Source of the DNA: Coniochaeta sp. PMI_546
Lineage: Eukaryota; Ascomycota; Sordariomycetes; Coniochaetales; Coniochaetaceae
Assembly (NCBI GenBank): GCA_021432605.1
Contig: MU271144.1
Span: 2,166,606 to 2,230,605 of the forward strand
DNA: 64,000 bases
Direction of reading: 5' to 3'
Translations under genes and position numbers: made by a program
Notes under the pieces: generated by a model
Databases searched by the model: none
What the model was told of the DNA's origin: nothing
What the model saw: the letters and a program-made list of their open reading frames with translations, nothing else
In this document: positions 50,815-61,849 of the stretch, in pieces
How positions within the stretch are numbered: the first letter of the stretch is position 1
Layout of the letters: the number at the start of each line of letters is the position of its first letter

Positions 50815-51892
50815 ATGCCGGAGACACGGAGTCACACACGGAGCGGAACCTCCCAACTCCGGCAACGCCGCCCTAGCACCACGGCCGAGACCATAGTCAA
50901 CGCCGCCAAACAGGTCGAAACCAAAATCGAGGAAGCCCTCCTCCAGATCTGGGATCAGCTGGAGCCATGGCGTCGAGACAACGCCTACATCCTGAGCGGC
51001 TACCGGGCCACCAGCAACAGCTACTGGCGCTCCTTCAAGAGCCTGGGATACCTGCACAACGAGAGCGTCAACATCTGGTCGCATCTCCTCGGTGCCCTCG
51101 GCTTCACCGTCGCCGGCGTCTTCCTGTACTCCGTCGTTGTTCCGCGGTATAGCACTGCTTCGGAAGCCGACCTGCTCGTTTGGTCGTGTTTCTTCGCCGG
51201 TGCTTTCCTGTGTCTGGGCATGAGTGCCACGTACCATGCCATCAGCAACCACTCGCCCGATGTCGCCAAGTTTGGGAACAAGCTCGACTATTCCGGCATC
51301 GTCTTCCTCATTGTTGGGAGTTATGTTCCAGCGATTTACTACGGCTTTTCCTGCTCGCCGAAGCTCTTGACGGTTTATTTGGCCGAAGTCAGTTCGACCC
51401 ACTATGACACTACAGACGCACAAAGCTAACAACGGTATTATTAGATCTGTCTCCTCGGTCTGGGATGCATGACTGTCTCGTGGTTTGACCATTTTCGAAC
51501 TCCGGAATGGCGCCCCTACAGAGCGCTGATGTTTGTCGGACTCGGCCTGTCTGGCGTAGTACCCATCCTACACGGCTTGAGCATGCATGGTTTCCATGCA
51601 CTAAACAAGCGAATGGGCCTCGTCTGGGTGATGTTGGAGGGCGCCATGTATATCTTTGGCGCCTTCTTGTATGCGGTTAGTCACTTCTCCTTGCCCGTGA
51701 GCTGAATCCGCGCCATGGCTAACTTGTGTGCAGGCTCGATTCCCCGAGAGGTTGTCACCAGGCACGTTCGACATCTGGGGTAGTTCACATCAGATATTCC
51801 ACGTATTCGTGGTGTTGGCGGCCGCGTCGCACTTGTATGGGATGTCGAAGGCATTTGATTTCCATCACAGCGTATTGGGTGCTAAATGTTAG
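50815..51892 (+). CDS. PAQR/hemolysin-III family membrane receptor (AdipoR/Izh-like)
   Basis: Seven-helix integral membrane protein of the progestin/adiponectin-receptor family; fungal Izh members affect zinc and sterol/sphingolipid homeostasis. Exons 50815-51387, 51445-51675 and 51734-51892, all joined in phase 0, give 320 residues. The cytosolic N terminus ends in the family box DNAYILSGYRATSNSYWRSF, followed by LGYLHNESVNIWSHLLGA. Metal-site residues are present: SATYHAISNHS (after helix 2) and HQIFHVFVVLAAASHLYG near the C terminus, the H-x3-H pattern of the zinc site. These enzymes are thought to be ceramidase-like hydrolases. Length and motifs are complete. Confidence 0.95.
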
Positions 51893-52240
51893 ACTTTAGA
51901 TGGTCCGTATGGCATAGACTAGTAATCTAGACTTGTAGAATGCTCTAGACATATCCCCTGTGCACGCTCTCAACCGCGGGTTAACTCATGCGCGCATCAT
52001 AATATTCAATGAGGGTCTCCGAGGGAGCCTCAGTGGTAACTTGCTCACAGGCAGACCGAGGAATGTGTGGTTTTATGTGGCAAGTGGATCGTCAGCCATT
52101 GGAACATAATTTTCCGGGGATCTACTAGGACCTACAAGCAACCAGAGTGCGCTCGGATCATGACTATCCATCCGTGGTCTCAATAGAGCGTCAATACCTA
52201 AGCCCTCTTCACCTTTTTCGACGTCATCGGCCGTAGGCTG
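51893..52240. other. Spacer between convergent PAQR and TFIIIC genes
   Basis: Only 3' flanks; nothing else seen. Confidence 0.5.
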
Positions 52241-54551
52241 TTATTCAACTCCCACATCCATAACCCTTACTAATCCTGAGCCAAATGCAACCGCTGCCCA
52301 AGTAGCAAACTCGACATTCGGATTCCAAGCAGTGGCAGAAACGCGTGTAAGTGGTTCGTGAATGACCATGCGCGAGGCCATGTGGGCTGATATGTCGTCG
52401 CCAGCTGCACTGGCCGCGTCTTCTTCGTCGTCTGGGGCACGGCTCGCGCCAGCCTCGGCCTTCTGGGTGGCTCTACCTTTCTTTTTCCCCTTGGCCGGCT
52501 TTTTATTAGAGCCTTGTTTCTTCTTGTTGAGTTCTCGTAGCCTCTCTGATCGCGGGTCATCGTTGACCTCTGGGAAGAAACCCTGAAGCAATCTCGATGC
52601 GCCGCGCAGCTTACTGCCGCTGTCCCCATCTATCTTCATCTCGTCCGATCCCTGGACCTCGTCGACCGGCCGAAACTCATGCTCCAGAATCTTAATCTTG
52701 AAGGCGTCCTCGTCTCTCTGCCGGAACAACTTGGACAGCGCGTTGAAGCTCCAGAGGCTCCCGTCAGCGCATCCGACAAGACCATATGGATGATTCCCGC
52801 ACATAGAGACGCAGAGCGGCATGCTCATGGATGTGAGCATCGATTTGGCCAGCGGGAAGTACCGCACGCTCAAGAACACCAACGTGTTGAGTCCCGGTCC
52901 GCCAGCCGGAGCCAATACCAGCCAACCCTGCAAGTGGTCGCTCCAGTTCAAGACGCCCGGCTGAAACTGTATTCCCGGAGCATTAACATAGGTGCTCTCG
53001 CCGGTAGGGCTCGATAGGTCTACCAGCGTCGTGAATCCGCCCACGGGTACGGAGGCCACCATGTGCGGCATCGAAGGGTACCCGGAGCTGATGTCGAGGA
53101 CGTGACTGGCGTGGACCGCGTGTCTTTGTAGGATTTGTGTCGGGTAGATAGACCAGAGGGTAATGGAGCCGTCAGTGTGGCCCAGAGCTAGACGATTGGT
53201 TCCTACCCAGGTGAAGCAGGTAGCCTCCACATTGTAGTTGTCGGTGAAGCCAAGCGTTGCCACGGGCGCGTCGATCCATTCTCCAAAGAGTTAGTGATAT
53301 TTATGAAGCATTGGGACATGATAGATGAGTCTTACCGTATGCTGCTGTCTCCGAATCCTCAACGGTCTTGACGTCCAACACACGGACGCGCCCGTCTCCA
53401 CAGAGCACTGCTAACATGCCGTACAGCCCAGCCATACCGAAAGAAACAGGACACCATTGCATGCGCTTCGGGCGCCCCCAGTCAAAGCACTTGGCCAAGA
53501 TGAACTTCGGTGGGCGTGTAGATACCCGTGGACGTTGATTTTGATCTCTGTCCCAGCCAAACTCCCAAAACTGAATGCTTCCGTGCCTCTTCTCGTCCTC
53601 CACCGCCACATCCGAGTCTCCAGTTGGCCTGGCCTGATCTGAATGGGGGATAACGGCCAATGCGAGAATCTGCTTGTCCCCCGTCAAGAGAGGCGCCCAT
53701 CCTAGAGCGACCACTATGCCTCCGACATCAAACATCCACCCATTCGGAGCATTACTTGGGGTATCTGGCTCGTCAAACGGCAGTCCTGCTGCAGAGAGAG
53801 CCATTCCGGCGCTTGTGGTGAACTTGACCTCCTTCTGGCTTTTGGCAGGACCAAGCAACACGGTTAGGTCGCCTTGACCCTGTGGTATGAGACGCTCTCC
53901 GTGCTTCTGCAGGACAGGATGCGACCGCGCTTTCTCGGTAGACTGCACTGTGTATCCGTTATACCAGTTAGTAGCAAGCTTCTCCTGGTCCGGCTCAAAC
54001 CCCAGCGGCACCCAAGGGCTAGGCAAGACTCCTTCTGGATGTTGTGGAGGATGCCTCGGAGGCAAGACAGCATATCTAGCCCACCGCTCATAGAGATCCC
54101 AGATGAGCTTGGCCTTGTTGTACTCCGGCCCGTACATGATATCTCTCAAGATGCCAGATCTGACCCCCCGCTTAAGAGGGCCGGTGTAGGCTCTGGTGGA
54201 TATTCTGGGATCAAGAGGATAGACGGGCAACTCATGGTAGTCGACTCCTTGTTTTGTGGTGGTTGAGGGCCTAGCCGTGAGCTGCGACTTCCTCGGGTTC
54301 TTTCTTCGCCGTGGTGTTCTGCCAGCATTGGAGGCTGGGTCGGATAGGTCCGCCGCGTCATCGCCCTCTACTTCACTCTCGTCATCCTCCAGAATGCTCG
54401 CTTCATGCTCAGCGTGCTCTGCTGCAAAGTCGGACAGGTCATCGGCATCGGCATCAGCCGGTTGCCTGGCGCCATCTTGATCTTCTTCATCAGGATCCAA
54501 AGCGTATTCCGTGTACCGTTTCGTTTTGTTTGTCCGGCGCGTGCGCACCAT
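52241..54551 (-). CDS. TFC6: TFIIIC subunit, Tfc6/Sfc6-like WD40 protein
   Basis: Likely the WD40 subunit of the B-box-binding half of TFIIIC, the RNA polymerase III assembly factor; nuclear. Exons 54551-53336 and 53280-52241 give 751 residues. The N-terminal ~110 residues are charged (MVRTRRTNKTKR, acidic blocks, then RTPRRRKNPRKSQ). From about 190 a WD-type propeller follows: GIVVALGWAPLL, GSIQFWEFG, KRMQWCPVSFG, VRVLDVKTV, then after the intron TDGSITLWSI and DGSLWSFNAL. A Lys-rich insert (KKKQGSNKKPAKGKKKG) precedes a last blade ending VRVMDVGVE. The start is the first ATG after a stretch that only opens with non-ATG codons. General WD40 assignment is secure; the TFIIIC assignment rests on overall layout. 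Confidence 0.8.
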
Positions 54552-54902
54552 CTTGACACTGTTATCGAGGTGATTCCTCGGAAGAGTATGACCTATTGGA
54601 GGGTTGATGCAGAACAGCACTGCATGAATTATTCCTGACAGGTACCTTAGCGAAGGAAAGGTTTGGTAGCCAACCCCACCCCAACCTCAGTTGAACTACT
54701 GGGGAGCCATAAATTCAGAGCGTCATAAATTGACAGGAACCCTCCAAAACCCTTCGGCATCGTGTACAGCAGTTACAACAAGGTAAACATGGATCTCCTT
54801 GGACTACCTTTGCTCCATTCAGCGTATCACAATCGGCAAAGGGGCAAAAAACCCCCGCTAAATATAAAAAATGCTATAAAAAATGAAGAGGGAAAAAAAA
54901 AA

Positions 54903-55016
54903 CGTACAACACCAGGGATTCCCCGATGGTCACCCACCCGAGTACTAGTCTGGCGATTGTTGATCTTATCTATTAGGTCTGGGAGGTTCTCGGATCTTAA
55001 CGGTCGTGCCGTATGC
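54903..55016 (-). rRNA. 5S rRNA-like unit, diverged or pseudogene
   Basis: On the minus strand the 3' half closely matches fungal 5S rRNA: the C-box block CTCGGGTGGGTGACCATC, then GGGAATCCCTGGTGTTGTACG, followed at once by a long T run that would stop RNA polymerase III. The 5' half (GCATACGGCACGACCG onward) keeps only a loose match to the usual ACATACGACCA start and does not pair well with the 3' end in helix I. Length is about 114 nt against the usual ~119. Dispersed, variant and pseudo 5S copies are normal in Sordariomycetes. It lies 352 bp upstream of the TFIIIC subunit gene. Confidence 0.6.
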
Positions 55017-55127
55017 GGCCAGTGTTTCCATGACAGGCACATACAGTTGAAACTCAGGCACCATTACTTTTGTTATTTTTCGGTGCGTTTTTTATTTTGG
55101 CGTGGCGAACGGGTACGTAGTACGTAG

Positions 55128-55194
55128 TGACTCATGCACCCCGCCCTTGTACCTCCCGCTCTGCCCAATAAAACCCAAATCGACCTTTGAGTCA
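55128..55194 (+). promoter_or_regulatory. Two perfect Gcn4/CPC1 sites (TGACTCA, TGAGTCA)
   Basis: TGACTCA at 55128-55134 and TGAGTCA at 55188-55194, 220 and 160 bp before the homocitrate synthase ATG. Both match TGASTCA, the target of the cross-pathway (general amino-acid) control activator. Confidence 0.75.
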
Positions 55195-55353
55195 CAGACA
55201 TCTCCCCTCATCCATTAAACTGACATCTACTGACAAAGTCCGAAACTTCGACCACACCGTCAACACTCCGAATTCTCCCTTGTGGCATTGCCAATTGCGA
55301 AAGCAGTCTCGATCCCATTTCCAGTCTCATCTCCCTTGATTGGAATTCACAAA

Positions 55354-57119
55354 ATGTGCGGTACCGAGAACGGAGCGGCCAGTCAAGCCCCCAATGGCAC
55401 CAATGGCGCCCACCCGCCCCCGAACCACAACGCAACATCGCCGTACCAGGGCGTGGATGATCACCTCTCCAATGTCGGTCGCTACAAGATTATTGAAAGT
55501 ATGAAAAATTCAAGAGGGACATAGGACAGGAGCCGCTTGTCGTGTGCGAGTCTCTGTCCTTGCTCTTGCCCTTTTCCCCTTTCCCCCATCCCCAATCCCA
55601 ATCCCAATCCCAATCCCAATCCCAATCCCAATCCCAACCCAACTCCATTCTCAGTCCCCGTCCCGAGCGGTGGTGTCGGTTGTCCTCTATTCGCTAGGGC
55701 TTTTGGATTAGTGTTAACGTATATCATAGGCACATTGAGAGAAGGCGAGCAATTCGCGAACGCTTTCTTTACGACCGAGCAGAAGATCAAGATCGCAACA
55801 ATGCTCAGTGATTTCGGCGCTGACTACATAGAATTGACTTCCCCAGTCAGCTCTCCTCAGTCTTTCGAGGACTGCAAGACCATCTGCAAGCTTGGACTAA
55901 AGGCCAAGATCCTCACACATGTACGATGCAATATGGATGATGCCAAGAAGGCTGTGGAGTGTGGTGTCGATGGTGTCGATCTTGTGATCGGAACAAGCAG
56001 CTTGCTGCGCCAGCACAGCCACGGAAAGAGCCTCGAAATGATCAAGACCGTCGCTATCGAAGTCATTGAATACGTCAAGAGGTATGGACTGAATGCCAAC
56101 ACTAGCAACGAGTCAAGTACTTACGCCTTTAACAGCCAGGGAGTTGAAGTACGCTTCTCCTCCGAGGACTCGTTCCGTTCTGACCTCGTCGACCTTCTCA
56201 CTCTCTACAAGGCTGTTGACAAGGCGGGAGTTAACCGAGTTGGAGTCGCCGATACGGTTGGAGGAGCTACACCCCGAATGACCTATGATCTGATCCGAAC
56301 ACTACGAAGCGTAGTGGGTTGCGACATCGAAACACACTTCCATGATGATACTGGCTGCGCAGTTGGAAATGCTATCTCAGCTCTTGAAGCTGGCGCGACT
56401 CATGTCGATACCAGCGTTCTCGGCATAGGGGAGAGGAATGGCATTACCCCTCTTGGCGCCATGATGGCTCGCATGGTTGTATCGGCCCCTGAATATACCA
56501 AGTCCAAGTACAACCTCAGGATGCTTAAACATATTGAAGAATATGTCGCTTCTTGCGTACAAGTCAATATTCCAGTAAGTCGCTCTTTCTATAGGATCAG
56601 TATTAACGCGAGGCTGTTATACAAGCTTAAGGATTATTTCCTATCAATTTATAAGATCGGTTACTAATATTTGGTTCCCAAGTTTAATAATCCAATTACT
56701 GGAGCGACAGCTTTTACGCATAAGGCTGGGATTCACGCCAAAGCTATTTTGGCGAACCCTTCGACATACGAGATCATTGACCCTAGCCTATTCGGCCGTA
56801 TGTCATCTGTTGTCCCTAAACCTTCTGGTCTGCAGCAGCTAACAATAACAGTAACTCGATACGTCTCGATTACCTCTCGACTTACCGGCTGGAATGCCGT
56901 GAAGTCGCGAGTCGTGCAGCTAGGATACGATCTCACAGACGATCAAGTCAAGGAAGTGACTGCGAAGATCAAGCAGATGGCTGATAGTCAGTACTACAAA
57001 CGGGACTTATTGACGTATAAAACTAACAGATCTATACAGTTCGCCCACTGGCCATTGACGACACAGATAGTATCATTCACGCGTACAATATGAACCTACG
57101 GAAGGAAAAGGATGCTTAA
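55354..57119 (+). CDS. LYS20: Homocitrate synthase
   Basis: Condenses acetyl-CoA with 2-oxoglutarate to homocitrate, the first committed step of fungal lysine synthesis by the alpha-aminoadipate route. Exons 55354-55498, 55730-56081, 56136-56574, 56683-56797, 56852-56986 and 57040-57119 give 421 residues. The DRE-TIM signature [14 protein letters not shown] spans the first splice. [65 protein letters not shown] and [20 protein letters not shown] follow, including metal and catalytic histidines and the lid tyrosine. The end is [13 protein letters not shown]. It is somewhat shorter than typical fungal enzymes, and a usual tyrosine-cysteine pair after the ITG motif reads Ala-Thr. Intron 1 holds a CCCAAT array. 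Two Gcn4/CPC1 sites precede it. Confidence 0.93.
55591..55632. repeat. (CCCAAT)7 array inside intron 1
   Basis: Seven perfect head-to-tail copies of the hexamer, then decayed CCCAAC copies. Each contains a CCAAT pentamer at 6-bp spacing, giving seven possible CCAAT-binding-complex contacts within the gene. Confidence 0.9.
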
Positions 57120-57430
57120 ACGTCGGAAACGTTTGGCTTTTGCGGATCAGAATGGCGCAGTTATTTTAAAAGAGCATTTCCGGGACTACGGCGTACAAAA
57201 TGACACTTAAGATTTTCTAATCAACATTAAAGAGTCACTAGTTGATGTATATTTTGTATTACTATATACGTTCTATACGGTGACTAGACTTTACCTCAGG
57301 AATTACTAACATCTACCGTCTAGACAGACGCCCGAGGAGGACGGAGCAGGTTTGGCGGCTACAGTGCCGTGTATAACAACCATAACCCAAGAGTTCAATC
57401 ACATTGTCTCCTTAGCTCGGTACCGGAGCA
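57120..57430. other. Spacer after homocitrate synthase
   Basis: A+T-rich 3' flank; marks the start of a decayed region. No gene seen. Confidence 0.4.
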
Positions 57431-59000
57431 TCACGCCCGGTGTAATCCCAGCTCCTTCGTACCGCTTGAAGATCGCGTCGCCGACTTGGAAGTTGTAGAG
57501 CCTTTCTTGCTCGGCGAGGTTGTAAGACGCTTGCGCTTTCTAGACCCTATTCTTGTTTTAGCAGTTGTCGTTTCAAAGGGAAAGATATCTTACCGTCGCC
57601 TTCGCTGTTCCCGGTCGTCATCGGATGGACCCAATCGAGTATGGACCTCTGCGAAGGTCTCGATACCTTACGCCACTGCCACTCCTCTGTTCGCTCCTCG
57701 GCTGGCTTGCAGAGTTCCTCGAATGTGATCATGACCAGCCGTGTTTGCTGGCAATCAACAAGCGCTTGGTGATTGAACCCACTTTAGGGGTTCCGAGGAT
57801 ACAGAAGTGGGAATAAGATTTCGAGCTTGGACGGAAACGATTTCAGTCCTGGTGGCGCCGTACGTAGATTCGATCGAAATAGCTGGATCAAAGGTACGCA
57901 ATGGTCGTCAGGCGGTAAACTATCTTCATAGCCCCCTGTGGCCAGGAACATCCTCAAGATTTGTAGGTCAGCCTGGTACTTATGCCAGACAAGAAAAACT
58001 GTGTCGCGCTTGATTCCCACTTCCTGAAGCTTCAACGCAACTTCGTGGACATTCATGCGGCTGAGACTCGAAGTCCGGGCTTGGGAGTAGACCAAGGAGT
58101 GTTTGTTGTAACTCATGCGTTGCTGAAATGGATGGCCCACCCGACCAACAGCAAGGTGTTGGACACCATCTGGGTGTGTTGAATCAGGGTATTGATCAAG
58201 ACTTTTCTAGAGACTTGTTCAACCATACGGAGCTTCCAAAGCTGCCAGGAAGTCGAGGAAAACTCATCGTCCAAGGTAACAAGGTCCGAACCCGGCCGCT
58301 TGCCGATTTGGATATCCGCAATCCGCTGACGCACCAATCTGTTGTAATCAGGTGGGGAAGTCCATTTCTCCTCCGCGGCAGTCTCAAAGGTTCGTCTGAG
58401 AAGCTGGAGGTCCACCTTGGGTCCCTCCTGATCCTTCTCAGTGATAAGATCACCAAGATGCTCGGTGCATCTCCCTGATCCGCAAAGAGTAGACCGATTG
58501 CAGCCATCGACCGTGCAAATGAGGATGTCCGGTCGTTGTTCCACATCGTATCTCTGAAGGTGCCTCCTTATTCGTATGATTCCGTGGCATGCGACGCAGC
58601 GACAATCTCACGTAATATGAGGAGTCTGGCTTTTGTCCTGGCGACTCTTCCAGAATAACCGAGCGGTATCTAAGTCTAAGGTGACTTGATGGGGACATGG
58701 CTCATCAATGAAGTACTTGGTTCCAAGAGCAGGGCCGGCACATTTAAGACCCAGATTCGCCAACGTAACTCTCTGACCTTTGTGCAGCTCTATTGCGTTA
58801 TATGTTAGTTGATTCGAGAGAGATTTAACAAGAAGCAGTGCGCTACATACCAAACAAAGTTGTGTTTTGCTCATGGACCTGAGCGCGATGCTCTGTCGAA
58901 AAGAGCTCGACGTTGAGACCGCTTGTACTGGACGTTTCCTAATCGTCCAGATTCTCGCTGTGGTCCGAGTCCCAGTCAACAGAACTACGGGTTCACGCCG
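57431..59000 (-). pseudogene. Decayed gene for an exonuclease-like (RNase H-fold) fungal protein
   Basis: Read on the minus strand, blocks follow in the order of a fungal family with an N-terminal zinc-binding part and a 3'-5' exonuclease-like domain. The order is ELHKGQRVTLANLGLKCAG, CRCVACHGIIRIRRHL, CTVDGCNRSTLCGSGRC, DLVTLDDEFS (first acidic motif), TVFLVWHKYQADLQILRMFL, FNHQALVDCQQTRL and a basic tail (SRKRKRLTTSPSKKG). A well-formed intron (58850-58790, GTATGT..AATAG) and two plausible others survive. The frame is broken by in-frame stops, for example TGA at about 58608 and TAA at 57784-57786, plus TAG before the first intron. All three could come from single C-to-T changes. Family is recognised by pattern only; the exact function is unknown. 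Confidence 0.55.
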
Positions 59001-60075
59001 TCAACGAGTCGCGACGAAAGCGTCGAAATCATCACCTTTTGACGAAGATGGCGCCAACCGTTGAAATTCTCCCCTCTCACCCGAGTTCTCGCTCAAGGCC
59101 GAAGCTCTGCATCGAAACAAGTACTCAGAATCAAGTACTCCCTACCGCGGCCACCGCAAGTACCGCGCTCACCAAAACCATGAACGAAAACGTTTGCATG
59201 GCCGAAAACCAGTCTATCTGGTCCCAGACGAGAGGCCCTTGAGATGGAACCCCACCATCATGATCCCTGCGAAAACACAATGCACTCGATGCCCCAGAAG
59301 ATGAGGACCCTGGGCGCAGATCCAAGCCGAGATGAAAGCTGCTGGTATGTAATGCTTGGTCTCGAATGGAAAGCCAGACTGCCGAAGGTATGGAGATCCT
59401 GTCTGTCGGTTATATGGGTTGTTGTGGGCTGGCAGAGTGCTGCCTGTTATGGATTGCTAGCTGGAGCGAAGGGAGCGAAATAGTAACCTGCCAACCTCGG
59501 GCTAGATCTCGCGGTAGGAGGTCATCTGCGCTGCGGGCGAAACTGGCGATGCCCAATGATCTCCAAACCGTCCTTTCCTCAGCTGGAGATGGACCGCAGC
59601 GTAGTGATTGCGAGATGCGATTTTCGCGTATTTTGAATCTTTAAGCCTAAGACCGTCACATATCCGTCAGAGAGGCCACTTCAAGTGAAGCGAGTAACGG
59701 ACTCATCGAGGTAGCGGCTCGTTGAGAGTTTGACTCCGAGCTTCTTCGATGTGGATGCGCTAGGTTTTGGCTCTCTGACTCTCTACTCTGGCTTGAAGGG
59801 CTTGCCGGCTGATCGCTGGGCTGTTTGGCTATCTTGCTTTGCCAGCTTTCCGATGCCGTAGAAATCATGGAAAACCTATCTCAGCTCGCAAGTTGATAGA
59901 GTTCTCGTAGATTCGATGGAATTCGAAGGCGGCGAGGTAGAAGTCGATAGCGGAAGTCGGAATCGATGTGGGAGACTTAATCGTAGCGAAAGGCTCGTCA
60001 GGGTGGTGGCCATTAGTTGGAGCGATTGATAATTAGTTAGAGCGATTGATGAAATACAAAAAAAAAAAAAAAAAA
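59001..60075. other. Decayed or non-coding DNA
   Basis: Short broken frames only; no family recognised. A pure A run (minus-strand T run) at about 60058-60075 abuts the first tRNA-like unit. Confidence 0.35.
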
Positions 60076-60176
60076 TGCCGAGTCCAGGAATCGAAACCGG
60101 CCTTTCGATCCCCCATGTGGAGGGCATAGAATTTCTTCTATGTGCGACCCGATGTGCGCCATTACACCACCTCGGG
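60076..60176 (-). tRNA. tRNA-like unit 1, atypical; intron-bearing tRNA or tRNA pseudogene
   Basis: The minus strand has a good A-box/D-arm (TGGTGTAATGGC with GTGT/GCAC pairing), a B-box-like T-arm (GGTTTCGATTCC, 4 of 5 stem pairs), a 3' acceptor ACTCGGC plus A, and then a run of about 18 T. The acceptor 5' strand CCCGAGG pairs at five of seven positions. The anticodon region is 48 nt instead of 17 and holds two hairpins (CATAGAA/TTCTATG and CCTCC/GGGGG), so no anticodon can be assigned. It may be an intron-containing tRNA, a pseudogene or a tRNA-derived element. Confidence 0.4.
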
Positions 60177-61217
60177 TTGTTGAAACGATCTTCGTAAATT
60201 ATACATAAGTTACACACCTAGAGCTTTAGGCTGGTTTACGTCAGTAGGTGATCACGGGAAACCCATCGAACCGGAGCGATCAGATGCGCGAGACGAGTGT
60301 ATATCGCCCTCCCAACAAAGCTATATGCTGCATGTAAGACGTTGTCATCCCACGGCTGTACCCGCGCGCGGAACCCCCATTGGCCTACCTCGGCCGGGAG
60401 TCATTCAACGCCTCCTGCTCTGCACCTGTATCTGCAGAGCGAACCTTGATCAAGCCTCTTGCTCTGAATAAAAAGCTTGTAAGACAGCTGTGAACAGTAC
60501 TAACATAAAAACTGGGGCATTCATGTTTATGTCTAAAAGTACAAAAGGACCTGCGACCGCCTTACGACGTGCTAGCTGACCATGAGGAACATCTGCCGCA
60601 TGGTGATGTCCGAGCAGCACCCACAAGCAGAAGACCAGAAGGACAACATAGCCTTACCAAGCCCATGAGCAGAGATCGCTTTATCAAGCTTGGCGACGGC
60701 TTCGGCTTAAAATTGATGTCCGCCTGTTGAAGTGTCTCCTCCGTTCCCGGGCCCTAGGCCTCGGAGCCAGGTTCAACGTACGAAGCTCATCAACATCGAT
60801 TATGGCCGTTCCCATCATGCCGGCGTTCTCGTCCACGCCGGCCGTAACGTCACAGTCTCGTCCACAGACCAGCCGGAGTCAATGTACAATGGCAGAACCT
60901 CAAGAATGGCGTTTGCAGCAAGTCGCGTGTGGTTCCTCGTGCTGAAGAAGCTACAGGCTACAGGCGGATCTCCTTAATAGAGAGGATGAAAAGGTCCCCA
61001 TGGACGATGGGTTCGGAAATCAGGTCTGGTAGGAATTTCAAGGATTCTCAATCTGCAATACGTTGTCAATGACATCTTACGTCTTCGAGGAAAAGGAATT
61101 CCAGCAGGTAGGCTCGGCCTTCTGAGTAACAATTTGCTCTTATGACTATGTGTCCGTCACTCATAAGCTAGGAATGATGTTCCCTCCTCTCTACGAAGAA
61201 CAAAAAAAAAGTTTAGA

Positions 61218-61299
61218 TGGAATACCCGGAAATCGAACCCGGCTATTCGGGGATTTGCAAATCGCAATCCGACGTTCTCACCAGAGGAACTTGTATCCC
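61218..61299 (-). tRNA. tRNA-like unit 2, well-formed arms but odd anticodon arm
   Basis: On the minus strand, acceptor GGGATAC pairs with GTATTCC along all seven positions (one G-U), followed by A and, shortly after, a run of nine T. The D-arm is GTTC/GAAC with GG in its loop, and the T-arm is CCGGG-TTCGATT-TCCGG. Positions 8-9 are AA instead of the usual U at 8. The anticodon region is 26 nt instead of 17: TCGG/CCGA can pair around an 18-nt loop, which may hide a ~9-nt intron. A GCA or GCG anticodon is conceivable; none is certain. Confidence 0.5.
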
Positions 61300-61483
61300 T
61301 GGATCCTTCGACATGGCGACTCTGGAACAAAAATGACATCTTATGCGTGTGATAAGCTGGGATCGTGGGACGGAAGGGGCTAGGAGTGTTGTTGTCGAAA
61401 GGGGCCGGCACAAGTGAGCTGGTTAAGCAGCACTCTCAACACGAGGACCTTCCAGGTTGGAAAGGCCAACTCACTCTGGCAAG

Positions 61484-61573
61484 TCCTTGACGTCACCCAC
61501 GACCATCTGATACCCGTGATTGTTGAACAGGATGTCGATCGTGCCGCCGAACGCCTTGAGGGAAATCAGAGCG
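61484..61573 (-). pseudogene. Fragment of a short-chain dehydrogenase gene
   Basis: The minus strand encodes LKAFGGTIDILFNNHGYQMV followed by VGDVKDLPE, matching the SDR core with its NNAG-type motif (here NNHG). No Rossmann start or catalytic Tyr-Lys block remains nearby, so it is an isolated scrap. Confidence 0.5.
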
Positions 61574-61849
61574 TGAATTATTCTACATACTTCGCTGAAT
61601 AAACTATAGTGACATTCTTGGTGTTTTGTACGGCTAATTGGTTTTAATACTAGCAAGTTTCAAAAATATCTTGCCTGGACGTATTAGGATCAAGATAGAA
61701 GAGTGATGCGTTGGTTTCTGTTTGAACGGCTACGAGGAGCACGACGACTACGCCAGAGCCGGACTAGCAAGCCACTGACGGACTCCGGGGTCGATAGTGG
61801 TGCAGCCACCTGTACGTCAATCTCGGCGTCAGGCACTAATGCTCTGGAG

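Noticed and set aside
58113-58140. Frameshift in the nuclease-like pseudogene
   Set aside because: A 45-nt GTGTCC..TTTCAG intron would join the two frames correctly, so this break may be splicing; the in-frame stops remain the evidence for decay.
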